Part shown: positions 1 through 12,293 of the stretch, in pieces
Numbering within the stretch: position 1 is the stretch's first letter
Layout of the letters: every line of letters begins with the position of its first letter
Translations under genes and position numbers: made by a program
Notes under the pieces: model-generated
Seen by the model: only the letters and a program-made list of their open reading frames with translations
Told to the model about the DNA's origin: nothing
Databases searched by the model: none
Assembly (NCBI GenBank): GCA_018398805.1
Contig: JAGFBZ010000009.1
Location: 43,411 to 107,410 of the forward strand
Direction: 5' to 3'
Origin: Hirundichthys speculiger
Lineage: Eukaryota; Chordata; Actinopteri; Beloniformes; Exocoetidae
Length of the DNA stretch: 64,000 bases

Positions 1-36
1 TTTACTGGTTCAGTCAGACACATCATCCAGTCTTAC

Positions 37-366
37 TTATGACTCTGAGCAGCACCGTTTTCTTTCTAGAAACCCTCCTGCTGTCAACACTGCAGATGTA
101 TTTGCCAGAGTCTCTGTCTGTGGGGTATTTCAGCTTCAGACTGAGGTCTCCAGTCTTCAAATGATCTTCAGGAATCTCTGTTCTCCCTCTGTAAAACTGG
201 TTCTGCTGGTCACACTGGTTACAGCCGTTCTGGTATTTGAGGACTGTCATTGGTGGTTCAGGTTCGTATCTCCACCACTTCACTTCAGCATCTTCAGGCA
301 GGTCAGGTGTTGTTATGAAGGGCAGCTGGACAGACTCCTCCCCCTCCTCCACCTCCACCCGATGGA
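37..366 (-). CDS. V-set immunoglobulin exon, class E (block 0)
   Basis: This is one exon of a cell-surface receptor-like gene, about 110 codons. The minus strand reads a V-set fold: a [14 protein letters not shown] start (A-B strands), a C-strand tryptophan pair (VKWW), a FYRGRTEIPEDHLKTGD stretch, the [15 protein letters not shown] region and a final YICSV carrying the F-strand cysteine. A splice acceptor (ctcag) lies just above 366 and a gtaag donor lies just below 37. The length of 330 bp is a multiple of three, with phase 1 at both ends. The B-strand cysteine is replaced by Phe (QLPF). A CxxC pair sits in the middle (GCNQCDQ). The family is teleost butyrophilin/B7-like. The rest of its gene lies left of the window or among the exons to the right. 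The closest paralogue is the broken exon at 30221-30548. Confidence 0.75.
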
Positions 367-907
367 CTGAGAGGACAACAAAGAACAACATCAGCTGTTG
401 AGAAGTTCAGCAACACTTCATGACTTTGTTGATTGATTCCAGAGTTAGTCAGCAATAAAAATGTGTTATTCGACCCATCCTTTAATGGTAACAAGTGAAA
501 CATATAAAAACATGTCCAATCTAAAAACTGCTTGGTCTAGCTCTGCAGGGAGCACATGTGTCAGAACCTAAACCATCCCATGACCTTGGAGTGACCCGCC
601 ACCACCAACCTTACAGCCACCTGGTAAGTAAGAAGAGATTCTTACTTCGTGTGTTTCCATGTATCATATCAAGGATGGATTATTTTTCAATTTTTTCCAT
701 CAACATTTTGAATAAGTGGCATCCATGACTTTTTTCTAACAATCCACAACTGGAGATAAAATGCTCAAAGAAATCTACTCATGAGATCACAGTCTATGAA
801 GGAAAGCTGCATGTAAATTGGTTCCGCTGCAGTCTTATATGTTTGCTGTTTCCATCGTTGTACAAAACCAAATAAACATCGACTATTTGATGCCATCTCA
901 TTGCTGG
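367..907. other. Intronic/intergenic DNA without recognised gene
   Basis: The first 60 bases above the class E exon match the flank of its paralogue at 30.55-30.60 kb, so the duplication included intron. I see no coding signal in the rest. Confidence 0.5.
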
Positions 908-1895
908 TTAGCATTACAAGCTAGCATTACAAGCTAGCATTACAAACTAGCATAACAAACTACAGTTACAAGCTATGGCTAAAAGCTACCGTTACAAGCT
1001 ATGGTTACAAACTACCGCTACAAACTATGGTTACAAGCTACTGTTATAAGCTACCATTTTAATTTACTGTTACAAGCTACGGTTAGGAGCTATGGTTACA
1101 AACTACCCTAACAAGCTACCGTTACAAGCTACAGTTACAAGCTACCATTACAAACTACCATTACAAGCTACCATTACAAACTACTGTTACAAGTTATAGT
1201 TACAAACTACCATTACAAACTACCATTACAAGCTATGGTTACAAGCTACAGGCACAAGCTACCGTTACAAACTACTGTTACAAGCTACCATTTCAAGCTA
1301 CCATTACAAGCTACCGTTTCAAGCTACCATTACAATCTACCGTTACAAGCTACCATTACAAGCTACCATTACAAACTACCGTTTCAAGCTACCATTACAA
1401 TCTACCGTTTCAAGCTACCATTACAAGCTACCGTTTCAAGCTACCATTACAATCTACCGTTACAAGCTACCATTACAAGCTACCGTTTCAAGCTACCATT
1501 ACAATCTACCGTTACAAATTACCGTTACAAACTACCATTACAAGCTACCGTTTCAAGCTACCATTACAAGCTACCAATTCAAGCTACCATTACAATCTAC
1601 CGTTACAAGCTACCATCACAAGCTACCGTTTCAAGCTACCATTACAATATACCGTTACAAGCTACCATTACAAGCTACGGTTACAAGCTACCGTTTCAAG
1701 CTCTCATTACAAGCTACCATTACAAGCTACCTTTACAAGCTACCATTAAAGCTACCATTACAAGCTACCATTACAAGCTACCGTTACAAGCTACCATTTC
1801 AAGCTACCATTACAAGCTACCATTACAAGCTACCGTTACAAGCTACCATTACAAGCTACCATTACAAGCTACGGTTGCAAGCTGCCATTGTTTGA
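908..1895. repeat. 13-bp minisatellite
   Basis: This is a tandem array of about 75 copies of a 13-bp unit, gctaccattacaa, with variants in the fourth to ninth bases (gttt, gtta, catt). The first 250 bases are more diverged. Three units make 39 bp, so an open frame (1235-1945 +) results without being a gene. Confidence 0.9.
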
Positions 1896-2643
1896 CAGTC
1901 AAAGACGAGTGGACATTTAGCGTGTCCAGAGTGGTGTTTCATTGATGTCATTGGTGGAACAGTGAATCCTTCATGATGGTACGGATGAACATGTCGTATT
2001 CTCACACATTTGTCCTCCTTCAGATCTTCTTCTTTATGTTCTGCGTGTTTAATTAGATTTTGTTCACTGTCCTACTGCAACTTTTGATTTAATAGTGTTT
2101 AACTGTTAGGGTTAGACGTTTTCAAGCATGACCTCCTTGAAATGGACCTTCCTGAGTAAACGAGACATAGAAGACCACTGTGGACACTTTACATGGACAT
2201 TGAGTTGTCTAAAATTGTTTTGATCATGTATTTTTATTATATTTTAGGTTTTTATTCGAGCCAAAATGTCAAACTGAAATATATAGCGACCCGGCTGCTT
2301 CAGAACCAGAGAACCTCCTGAAGCTGTGAAGACATGACTGAGATGGTGGCTGGTCCTCTCTCTCCTGAACAACTTCAGTGGACATGTTTACTTCCAACTA
2401 GGAGAAACGTTTCATCCATTATGACCACATCTGAAGTTAATGGATGGATGGAACAAGATATTTACGGTTTTAAATGTTTTATGAGCCAGTTGAGCAGGAA
2501 ATGTCTATATTTGTATATATTTGTTTTTGTTGAATGAACAGAGTGAAGATGGTTTGATTATTTCATTAAATAATTATTCCTGACCTTAACCCATCTGCTG
2601 TGACTACCTTTAGGATGAAGGAGGTTTAGGATGAAGAAGGTTT
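1896..2643. other. Unique-looking spacer
   Basis: AT-rich spacer between two minisatellites. I saw no splice-flanked Ig exon, known repeat terminus or RNA gene. Confidence 0.4.
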
Positions 2644-5637
2644 ACCAGGACCCTGGACCCTGGACCCTGGACCCTGGACCCTTGATCCTGGGCACTGGAC
2701 CCTGGACCCTGGACCCTGGACCCTGAACCCTGGACCCTGGACCCTGGACCTTGGATCCTGGACCCTGGACCCTGGACCCTGGACCCTGGACCCTGGACCT
2801 TGGATCCTGGACCCTGGACCCTGGACCCTGGACCCTGGACCTTGGACCCTGGACCTTGGACCCTGGACCCTGGACCCTGGACTCTGGACCCTGGACCTTG
2901 GACCCTGGACCCTGGACCCTGGACCCTGGACCCTGAACCCTGGACCCTGGACCCTGGACCTTGGATCCTGGACCCTGGACCCTGGATCCTGGACCCTGGA
3001 CCCTGGACCCTAGATCCTGGACCCTGGACCCTGGACCCTGGATCCTGGACCCTGGACCCTGGACCCTGGACCCTGGACCCTGGACCCTGGACCCTGGACC
3101 CTGGACCCTGGATCCTGGACCCTGGACCCTGGACCCTGAACCCTGGACCCTGGACCCTGGACCCATAGATCCTGGACCCTGGATCCTGGACCCTGGACCC
3201 TGGATCCTGGACCCTGGACCCTTGATCCTGGGCCCTGGACCCTGGACCCTGACCCTGGACCCTGGACCCTGGACCCTGGACCCTGGACCCTGGATCCTGG
3301 ACCCTGGACCCTTGATCCTGGGCCCTGGACCCTGAACCCTGGACCCTGGACCCTAGATCCTGGACCTGGATCCTGGGGACCTGGACTCTGGATCCTGGAC
3401 CTATCCTGGACCCTAGATCCTGGACCCTGGATCCTTGACCCTGGATCCTGGACCTGACCCTGGACCCTGGACCCTGCCTGACCCTGGAGATCCTGGACCC
3501 GGATCCTGGATCCTGGACCCTGGATCCTGGACCCTGGACCCTGGATCCTGGACCCTGGACCCTGGATCCTGGACCCTGGACCCTGGACCCTGGACCCTGG
3601 ACCCTGGATCCTGGACCCTGGACCCCTGGATCCTGGACCCTGGACCCTGGACCCTGGACCTCTGGATCCTGGACCCTGGACCCTGGACCCTGGACCCTGA
3701 ACCCTGGACCCTGGACCCTGGACCCTGGACCCTGGACCTGGACCCTGGACCCTGGACCCTGGACCCTGGATCCTGGACTCTGGATCCTGGACCCTAGATC
3801 TGGACCCTGGATCCTGGACCTGGACCCTGGACCTGGATCCTGGACCCTGGACCCTGGACCCTGGACTGGATCCTGGATCCTGGACCCTGGAACCTGGATC
3901 CTGGACCCTGGACCCTGGACCCTGGACCCTGGACCCTGGACTGGACCTGGACCTTGGACCCCTGGACCCTGGATCCTGGATCCTGGACCCTGGACCCTGG
4001 ACCCTGGACCCTGGACCCTTGATCCTGGACCTTGGACCCTGGACCTTGGACCCTGGACCCTGGACCCTGGACCTTGGATCCTGGACCCTGGACCCTGGAT
4101 CCTGGACCCTGGACCCTGGACCCTGGACCCTGGACCCTGGACCCTAGATCCTGGACCCTGGATCCTGGACCCTGGACCCTGGACCTGGACCTGACCCTGG
4201 ACCCTGGACCCTGGATCCTGGACCTGACCCTTGATCCTGGGCCCTGGACCCTGGACTCTGGATCCTGGACCCTAGATCCTGGACCCTGGATCCTGGACCC
4301 TGGACCCTGGACCCTGGACCCTGGACCCTGGACTCTGGATCCTGGACCCTAGATCCTGGACCCTGGATCCTGGACCCTGGACCCTGGACCCTGAACCCTG
4401 GACCCTAGATCCTGGACCCTGGATCCTGGACCCTGGACCCTGGATCCTGGACCCTGGACCCTTGATCCTGGGCCCTGGACCCTGGACTCTGGATCCTGGA
4501 CCCTAGATCCTGGACCCTAGATCCTGGACCCTAGATCCTGGACCCTGGACCCTGGACCCTGGATCCTGGACCCTGGACCCTGGACCCTGGACCCTGGACC
4601 CTGGACTCTGGATCCTGGACTCTGGATCCTGGACCCTAGATCCTGGACCCTTGATCCTGGACCTTGGACCCTGGACCTTGGATCCTGGACCCTGGACCCT
4701 GGACCCTGGACCCTGGACTCTGGATCCTGGACCCTAGATCCTGGACCCTTGATCCTGGACCTTGGACCCTGGACCCTGGACCCTGGACCCTTGATCCTGG
4801 ACCCTGGACCCTGAACCCTGGACCCTGGACCCTGGATCCTGGACCCTGGACCCTTGATCCTGGGCCCTGGACCCTGGACTCTGGATCCTGGACCCTAGAT
4901 CCTGGACCCTAGATCCTGGACCCAGATGCTGGACCCTGGACCCTGGACCCTGGATCCTGGACCCTGGACCCTGGACCCTGGACTCTGGATCCTGGACTCT
5001 GGATCCTGGACCCTAGATCCTGGACCCTTGATCCTGGACCTTGGACCCTGGACCTTGGATCCTGGACCCTGGACCCTGGACCCTGGACCCTGGACTCTGG
5101 ATCCTGGACCCTAGATCCTGGACCCTTGATCCTGGACCTTGGACCCTGGACCCTGGACCCTTGATCCTGGACCTTGGACCCTGGACCCTGGATCCTGGAT
5201 CCTGGACCCTGGACCCTGGACCCTGGACCTTGATCCTGGACCTTGGACCTGGACCCTGGACCCTGGACCCTGGACCCTGGACCCTGGATCCTGGACCCTA
5301 GATCCTGGACCTTGGACCCTGGACCCTGGACCCTGGACCCTGGATCCTGGACCCTGGACCCTGGACCCTGGACCCTGAACCCTTGATCCTGGACCTTGGA
5401 CCCTGGACCCTGGACCCTGGACCCTGGACCTTGGACCCTGGACCCTGGACCCTGGACCCTGGATCCTGGACCCTAGATCCTGGACCTTGGACCCTGGACC
5501 CTGGATCCTGGACCCTGGACCCTGGACCCTGGACCCTTGATCCTGGACCTTGGACCCTGGACCCTGGACCCTGGACTCTGGACCCTGGATCCTAAACCCT
5601 GGACCCTGGACCCTGGATCCTGGACCCTAGATCCTGG
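2644..5637. repeat. 7-bp minisatellite (GGACCCT)n, about 3 kb
   Basis: About 3.0 kb of GGACCCT with common variants GGATCCT, GGACCTT, TAGATCCT and GGGCCCT. Seven bases times three gives a 7-residue period in every frame (WTLDPGP on plus, GPGSRVQ on minus), so many artificial open frames arise. Variant units cluster in blocks that recur (for example 4230-4290, 4340-4500, 4850-4920), a sign of slippage and larger internal duplications. The array lies in the intron below the class D exon of block 0. Confidence 0.95.
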
Positions 5638-5754
5638 CAGAATTATCAGTTTATGATGACGTCACTCTCACAGCACCTTTTTACCCAGATGAGACGTAGA
5701 TTCATGGAGGGGACAGGAACTCAGCACTGAGCTGTATCTACATGCAGGACTCAC

Positions 5755-6087
5755 CTCTGATCCGGATCTTCACCTGTTTCTTCATCAGGACGACTCCCTT
5801 GCTGCTGAGGACGGTGCAGGTGTAGGTGTCGTTGTCTCTGTCTGTGGGACGTTTCAGGGTCAGACTGAGGTCTCTAGTCCTCAGCAGGTCTTCCTTCATC
5901 TCTGTTCGTCCTCTGAACCTCTGGTCCTGGTCCTCAGGCTGGTCTGAGCCGTTCTGGAACACGTGGACCTTCGTGATCCAGATGCCAGCATAGCTCCATT
6001 CTACTGTGACGTCTCCAGGGAGGCTCCCAGTGAATCTGCAGGGCAGCTGGACAGACTCCACCCCCTCGTCCACGTCTACCTGGGGGA
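5755..6087 (-). CDS. V-set immunoglobulin exon, class D (block 0)
   Basis: This exon encodes one complete V-set domain of about 111 residues, expected to be extracellular. Minus-strand features in order: QVDVDEGVESVQLPC with the B-strand cysteine, VTVEWSY with the C-strand tryptophan, VHVFQNGSDQPEDQDQ, RFRGRTEMKEDLL, DLSLTLKRPTDRDNDTYTC with the F-strand cysteine, and a MKKQVKIRIR G strand. The exon follows a tctcag acceptor and ends at a gtgagt donor. It is 333 bp, phase 1 on both sides. This is the only intact copy of class D besides 41690-42022; the 54-kb copy is frameshifted. It lies 1.7 kb downstream of a transmembrane exon, so it either begins a separate gene or is an alternative cassette. 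Confidence 0.8.
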
Positions 6088-6214
6088 CTGAGAAGAAGAC
6101 AACACAACTGACCGACATTACTGACGTTACACTTGAGGATTTATTATCACGAGCTGATAAAAAGTTCTCCAGTTAACAAATAGTTAATATATTTGTCCTG
6201 AATGATACTGCAAA

Positions 6215-7520
6215 AATATCTGTCCTCCATCCTCCTCTCTGTCCTCTCTCTGTCCTCCATCCTCTCTGTCCTCCATCTCTCTGTTCTTCCTCCTCTCTGT
6301 CCTCCATCCTCTCTGTCCTCCATTCTCTCTGTCCTCCATCCTGTCTAAATCTCTCTGTAATCTTCTGTAATCCTCTCTGTAATAAATAATCTCCTTCCTC
6401 CATTCTCCTAATTAATCCCTCCCCCTCCTCCTCCTCCATCCTCTCTGTCCTAAATCCTCTCTGTTCTCTCTATCCTCCATCTCTCTGTCCTCCATCCTCT
6501 CTCTGTCCTCTCTGTCCTCCATCTCTGTCCTCCATTCTCTCTGTCCTCCATCCTCTCTGTCCTCCATTCTCCTCTCTGTCCTCCATCCTCATCTGTCCTC
6601 CATTCTTCCTCTGTCCTCCATTCCTCTCTTCCTCCTGTCCTCCATCTCTCCATCCATCTCTCTGTCCTCCATCCTCTGTCCTAAATTCTCATATGTCTCC
6701 ATCCTCTCTGTCTCTCCATCTCTCTGTTCTTCCTCCTCTCTGTCCTCCATCCTCTCTGTCCTCCATTCTCTCTGTCCTCCATCCATCTCTCTGTCCTCCA
6801 TTCTCTCTGTCCTCCATCCTCATCCTCTCTCTGCTCTGTCCTCCATCCTCTCTGTCCTCCATCATCCTATTGTCCTCATCTCTCTGTCCTCCATCCTCTC
6901 TGTCCTCCATCCTCTCTGTCCTCCATCTCTCTCTGTCCATCTCTCTGTCTCCATCCTCTATTCTCCCTCCTCTCTGTCCTCCCTTCTGTCCATCTCTCTG
7001 TCCATCTCTCTGTCCTCTCTCTCTGTCCTCCATCCTCTCTCTGTTAATAAATCCTATCCCTCCATCCTCTCTGTCCTCCTCTCTGTCCTCCATCCTCTCT
7101 CTGTCCTCCATCCTCTCTCTGTCCTCCATCTCTCTGTCCTCCATTCTCTCCATCCTCTCTGTCCTCCATTCTCTCCGTCCTCCATCCTCTCTGTCCTCCA
7201 TCCTCTCTCTGTCCTCCCTCCGCTCTGTCCTCCATCCTCTCTCTGTCCTCCCTTCTCTCTCTGTCCTGTCTCTCCTCTCTCTGTCCTCCATCCTCTCTGT
7301 CCTCCACTCTCTCTGTCCTCCATCCTCTCTCTGTCCTCCATTCTCTCTGTCCTCCATCCTCTCTGTCCTCCATCCTCTCTCTGTCCTCCAGTCTCTCTGT
7401 CCTCCCTCCTCTCTGTCCTCCCTCCTCTGTCCTCCATCTCTCTGTCCTCCATCCTCTCTCTGTCCTCCCTCCTCTCTGTCCTCCCTCCTCTCTGTCCTCC
7501 CTCCTCTCTGTCCTCCAGGA
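6215..7520. repeat. CT-rich minisatellite (CTCTCTGTCCTCCAT)n
   Basis: About 1.3 kb of pyrimidine-rich units of variable length built on ctctctgtcctccatc. The strand asymmetry is strong (almost no G other than in ctgtcc). The open frames reading EDREDGGQRE or LSSILSVL are by-products. The array lies in the intron between the transmembrane exon (7.8 kb) and the class D exon (5.9 kb). Confidence 0.9.
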
Positions 7521-7753
7521 GAAGTTCAGTCATCAGGATCAGAGTAGAGCTGCTGCTCCTCCACATGGAGAGGAGCCAGTTGAGGAGGTCAGGATGTCTC
7601 CTGGACGTCTTCCAGAAAGGTGGATTTAAATATTGTCTCAAGTGATCTCAGGAGTTGGACTGAATGTTTCAGTGGACTACAGGCTGGAGGTTCTGGAGGT
7701 CCTCAACAGAACTGGAGCAACAAGAACAGAAGCTGTCTGAGACATGAACCCAC

Positions 7754-7873
7754 CTCGATCATGTCTGATTGATCTGTATCTCCAAAAGTAGACCAAACCG
7801 AAGACAGAAGCCAGGACCACCAGGGGAACCAGGATCCCCGAGAGAACCTTGGGCCAGACTGGAGAAGGACGTT
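7754..7873 (-). CDS. Transmembrane exon of V-set receptor (block 0)
   Basis: A 120-bp exon bounded by ctcag at the top and gtgggt at the bottom. Read from phase 1 it gives a short proline/tryptophan stalk (RPSPVWPKVLSG), a single membrane span (ILVPLVVLASVFGLVYFW) and a basic stop-transfer sequence (RYRSIRHDR). The orientation is type I: V domain outside, short tail inside. The homologous exons at 47079-47197 and 61112-61231 keep the VWPKVL and LVPVVLL segments. No ITIM or ITAM motif is seen nearby. The cytoplasmic exon was not identified; a candidate acceptor with an early stop lies just below 7720. It is the membrane anchor for the class A domain 0.2 kb upstream. Confidence 0.8.
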
Positions 7874-7914
7874 CTGAGGAAACACAGACACATGTCTGAA
7901 GAACTGAATGTAGT

Positions 7915-8012
7915 CAGGGTTCCTGACCAGGGTTCCTGACCGACCAGGGTTCCTGACCAGGGTTCCTGACCAGGGTTCCTGACCAGGGTTCCTGACCAGG
8001 ATTCCTGACCAG
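7915..8012. repeat. Short 13-bp tandem repeat
   Basis: About seven copies of ttcctgaccaggg with small variants, inside the 219-bp intron between the class A V exon and the transmembrane exon. The matching introns in blocks 1 and 2 lack it. Confidence 0.85.
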
Positions 8013-8091
8013 GCTTCGGTCCATCTGCAGTCCCTCAGATGGTCTGGTTCTGGTCTGTCCTCCAGACTTGCCCCTTATCTACATCACTGAC

Positions 8092-8433
8092 CTTTCACCT
8101 TCAGCTCCACGCTGGTGTTACTCAGCTCCTCTCCAAACCTGCGGACGGTGCAGGTGTAGGTTTCGCTGTCAGAGGCCTCAGGGTTCTTCAGGGTCAGGGT
8201 CAGGTCTCCGGTCTCCAGGGCGTCTGTCCTCATCCGGGTCCGGTTCCTGTAACGCCGGTTTTGCTCCATGAGGTCATCACGTCTCTGCTGACGGATGTGC
8301 ACAGTTGAAACCTTGAGATCCTCGCGGCTCCAGACCACCGTGGACTCCATGGAGACAGAGACGTTGACCAGGCAGGACAGCTGGACAGATTCTTCATCAT
8401 CAAACACCTCTACAGGTGAGGCATGCTGGGAAA
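8092..8433 (-). CDS. V-set immunoglobulin exon, class A (block 0)
   Basis: A complete 342-bp V-set exon, phase 1 at both ends, between a ctcag acceptor and a gtcagt donor. Order: SQHASPVEVFDDEESVQLSC (B-strand Cys present), STVVWSREDLK (C-strand Trp), VHIRQQRRDDL, RYRNRTRMRTDALETGD, LTLTLKNPEASDSETYTC (F-strand Cys) and VRRFGEELSNTSVELKV. With the leader at 13850-13886 and the membrane exon at 7754-7873 it makes a simple coherent reading: signal peptide, one V domain, one span. Family knowledge points to fish butyrophilin/B7-like (PD-L1, VTCN1 or CD276-like) proteins; ligand and function are unknown. It is the only class A copy here with both canonical cysteines. Confidence 0.85.
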
Positions 8434-8545
8434 CTGAGAAAGAGACACAGAAAGGACCAGGAAGGGCCCAGCTGAACCTGGACAACCATGACTGGACCAC
8501 CAGCAGAACCCTGATGCTGGTTGAGCTGACAGTGGTCCTGCAGCA

Positions 8546-9531
8546 TCAGGATCAGGATCAGGATCAGGATCAGGATCAGAATCAGAATCAGAATCAGGAT
8601 CAGGATCAGGATCAGAATCAGAATCAGGATCAGGATCAGGATCAGGATCATCTTTAGGATCAGGATCAGGATCAGGATCATCATCAGGATCAGAATCAGG
8701 ATCAGGATCAGAATCAGGATCAGGATCAGAATCAGGATCAAGATCAGGATCAGAATCAGGATCAGGACCAGGATCAAGATCAGGATCATCATCAGGATCA
8801 GGATCAGGATCAGGATCAGGATCAGAATCAGGATCAGGATCAGGATCAGGATCAAGATCAGGATCAGGATCAGGATCAGGATCAGGATCAGCATCAGGAT
8901 CAAGATCAGGATCAGAATCAGGATCAGGATCAGATCAAGATCAGGATCATCATCAGGATCAGGATCAGATCAGGATCAGGATCATCAGATCAAGATCAGG
9001 ATCATCATCAGGATCAGGATCAGCATCAGGATCAGAATCAGAATCAGGATCAAGATCAGAATCATCATCAGGATCAGAATCAGAATCAGAATCAGGATCA
9101 GGATCAGGATCAGAATCAGGATCAGAATCAGGATCAGGATCAAGATCAGGATCAGGATCAGAATCAGGATCAGGATCGGGATCAGAATCAGGATCAGGAT
9201 CAGGATCAGGATCAGGATCAAGATCAGGATCAGGATCAGGATCAAGATCAGGATCATCATCAGGATCAGAATCAGAATCAGAATCAGGATCAGTATCAGG
9301 ATCAGAATCAGGATCAGGATCAGGATCAGGATCAGAATCAGGATCAGGATCAAGATCAGGATCATCATCAGGATCAGAATCAGAATCAGGATCAGGATCA
9401 GGATCAGTATCAGGATCGGAATCAGGATCAGGATCAGGATCAGGATCAGAATCAGGATCAGGATCAGCATCAGGATCAGGATCAGGATCAGCATCAGGAT
9501 CAGGATCAGGATCAGGATCAGGATCAGCTGA
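8546..9531. repeat. Hexanucleotide array (GATCAG)n
   Basis: Nearly 1 kb of atcagg units with atcaga, atcaag and atcatc variants. It encodes DQDQDQ or ILILIL frames by chance. It sits in the leader-to-V intron of the block 0 gene. Confidence 0.95.
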
Positions 9532-9654
9532 ACTCAGACCAGGAACAGCTTAGTCTACAATGACCTTTGACCTTTTAAAGCATGAAGGTAGAATAACTGT
9601 TCCAACTAACCAGAAAAAAAGACCTTTTGATTTCTGCATCCTCACTGAGGTCTG

Positions 9655-11218
9655 ATGATGGAACATGGAGGAGCAGAGGAGGAGCAGGAGGAGGAGCAGG
9701 GGAGGAGCAGAGAGGAGCGGGGGAGGAGCGGGGGAGGAGCAGGAGGAGGAGCGGGGAGGAGCAGGGGAGGAGCGGGGGAGGAGGGGGAGGGGAGGAGCAG
9801 AGGAGGAGCAGGGGGAGGAGAGCAGATGAGGAGCGGGGGAGGAGCAGAGGAGGAGGAGCAGATGAGGAGCAGGGGAGGAGCAGAGGAGGAGCAGAGGGAG
9901 GAGCAGAGGAGGAGCAGATGAGGAGCAGGGGGAGGAGCAAGGAGGAGCAGGGGAGGCAGGAGGAGGAGCAGATGAGGAGCAGGGGGAGGAGGGGAGGAGC
10001 AGGAGGAGGAGGAGAGGAGGGCAGGAGGAGGAGCAGGGGGAGGAGCAAGAGGGGAGCAGGGGGGGGGAGGAGCAGGAGGAGGAGCAGATGAGGAGCAGGG
10101 GGAGGAGCAGGGGGAGGAGCAAAGGAGGAGCAGGGGAGGAGCAGGAGGAGGAGCAGATGAGGAGCAGGGGGAGGAGCAGGAGGAGGAGCAGGAGGAGGAG
10201 CAGGAGGAGGAGCAGGGGGAGGAGCAGGAGGAGGAGCAGATGAGGAGAAGGGGGAGGAGCAGAGGAGAAGCAGGAGGAGGAGCGGGGGAGGAGCAGAGAG
10301 GAGCAGGGGGAGGCAGAGAGGAGCAGGGGGAGGAGCAGATGAGGAGTGAGGAGAGAGGAGGGGCAGAGGAGGAGCGGGGGAGGAGCAGAGGAGGAGCAGA
10401 TGATGAGCAGGGGAGGAGCAGAGGAGGAGCAGAGGAGGAGCAGAGGAGGAGCAATGAGGAGCAGGGGGAGGAGAGAGGAGGAGCAGCAGGAGGAGCAGAG
10501 GAGGAAGCAGGAGGAGGAGCAGCAGAGGAGGAGCAGAGGAGGAGCAGATGAGGAGCAGGGGAGGAGCAGAGGAGGAGCAGGGGGAGGAGCAGATGATGGG
10601 AGCAGGAGGAGGAGCAGAGGAGGGGGAGGTGGAGCGGGGGAGGAGGAGCAGGTGAGGAGCAGAGGGAGGAGCAGAGGAGGAGCAGAGGGAGGGAAGCAGA
10701 TGAGGAGGAGGAGGAGGAGCAGGAGAGAGGAGCAGGGGGAGGAGCAGATGAGGAGCAGGAGGAAGAGCAGAGTAGGGGCAGAGGAGGAGCGGGGGAGGAG
10801 CAGGGGGAGGAGCAGAGGAGGGGCAGAGGAGGAGCGGGAGGAGCAGGGGGAGGAGCAGGAGGAGGAGCAGAGTAGGGGCAGAGGAGGAGCGGGGGAGGAG
10901 CAGGGGAGGAGCAGGAGGAGGAGCGGGGGAGGAGCAGGGGAGGAGGAGGAGGGAGGAGCAGGGGGAGGAGGAGGAGAGGGGAGGGCAGAGGAGGAGCGGG
11001 GGAGGAGCGGGGAGGAGCAGAGGAGGGGCAGAGGAGCAGGGGGGAGGAGAGGGGAGGAGCAGAGGAGAGGAGCAGATGAGGAGCAGGGGAGGAGCAGAGG
11101 AGGAGCAGAGGAGGAGCAGATGAGGAGCAGGGGAGGAGCAGAGGAGGAGCAGGAGGAGGAGTAGATGAGGAGCAGGTGGAGGATCAGAGGAGGAGCAGGG
11201 GAGGAGCAGAGGAGGAGG
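9655..11218. repeat. Purine-rich minisatellite (GGAGGAGCA-type)
   Basis: About 1.56 kb in which the plus strand is almost wholly G and A with one C per unit (gaggagcaggg, gatgaggagc). Unit lengths vary between 9 and 24 bp. Such strand asymmetry favours slipped or triplex structures and is hard to sequence. Confidence 0.9.
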
Positions 11219-11368
11219 TCTGGGTCTCTGCTCAGTACCAGACTTCAGAACTAAAACATGACCTTATCAGGGAGATTTGGTCATAAATGTTGTCCTGCTG
11301 AAGACGTGAAGATCAACTTGATCATCTGCAGAACCAGTGAGACCATGAATGACTGATCTGACTGGAGA

Positions 11369-12293
11369 CACCAGGTCTGACGGTTTAAACATGTTTGATG
11401 TTTCTGGAGAAACCAGGTCTGACGGTTTAAACATGTTTGATGTTTCTGGAGAAACCAGGTCTGACGGTTTAAACATGTTTGATGTTTCTGGAGATACCAG
11501 GTCTGACGGTTTAAACATGTTTGATGTTTCTGGAGACACCAGGTCTGACGGTTTAAACATGTTTGATGTTTCTGGAGACACCAGGTCTGACGGTTTAAAC
11601 ATGTTTGATGTTTCTGGAGATACCAGGTCTGACGGTTTAAACATGTTTGATGTTTCTGGAGATACCAGGTCTGACGGTTTAAACATGTTTGATGTTTCTG
11701 GAGACACCAGGTCTGATGGTTTAAACATGTTTGATGTTTCTGGAGACACCAGGTCTGACGGTTTTAAACATGTTTGATGTTTCTGGAGATACCAGGTCTG
11801 ACGGTTTAAAACAATGTTTGATGTTTCGGAGAACCAGGTCTACGGTTTAAACATGTTTGATGTTTCTGGAGATACCAGGTCTGACGGTTTAAACATGTTT
11901 GATGTTTCTGGAGATACCAGGTCTGACGGTTTAAACATGTTTGATGTTTTGATGTTAACATGTTTGATGTTTCTGGAGATACCAGGTCTGACGGTTTAAA
12001 CATGTTTGATGTTTCTGGAGATACCAGGTCTGACGATTTAAACATGTTTGATGTTTCTGGAGACACCAGGTCTGACGGTTTAAACATGTTTGATGTTTCT
12101 GGAGATACCAGGTCTGACGATTTAAACATGTTTGATGTTTCTGGAGATACCAGGTCTGACGGTTTAAACATGTTTGATATTTCTGGAGACACCAGGTCTG
12201 ACGGTTTAAACATGTTTGATGTTTCTGGAGATACCAGGTCTGACGATTTAAACATGTTTGATGTTTCTGGAGATACCAGGTCTGACGGTTTAC
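11369..12293. repeat. 42-bp minisatellite, about 22 copies
   Basis: Tandem copies of a 42-bp unit containing caggtctgacggtttaaac and atgtttgatgtttctggag. Copies differ mainly at single bases (gataccagg, gacaccagg, gaaaccagg). One short or damaged unit lies at 11815-11850 and another at 11945-11960. Since 42 is a multiple of three it is open in both directions; this is not evidence of a protein. Confidence 0.95.

Noticed and set aside
1235..1945. 236-residue frame YHYKLPLQATI
   Set aside because: 13-bp satellite; no gene signals.
2642..5595. Long WTLDPGP / GPGSRVQ open frames
   Set aside because: They follow from a 7-bp satellite whose triple is in frame; no start context, splice site or domain.
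6689..7641. EDREDGGQRE and LSSILSVL frames on both strands
   Set aside because: By-products of a CT-rich array; both strands open over the same bases.
8400..9494. ILILILIL frames that could look like membrane proteins
   Set aside because: Hexanucleotide repeat; no flanking signals.
9627..11164. GGAGGAEEEQ / SSAPPLLL frames
   Set aside because: Purine-rich minisatellite.
11369..12293. CRISPR-like regular repeats
   Set aside because: Units are contiguous without unique spacers, and the genome is eukaryotic. The 59-bp array was rejected for the same reason.
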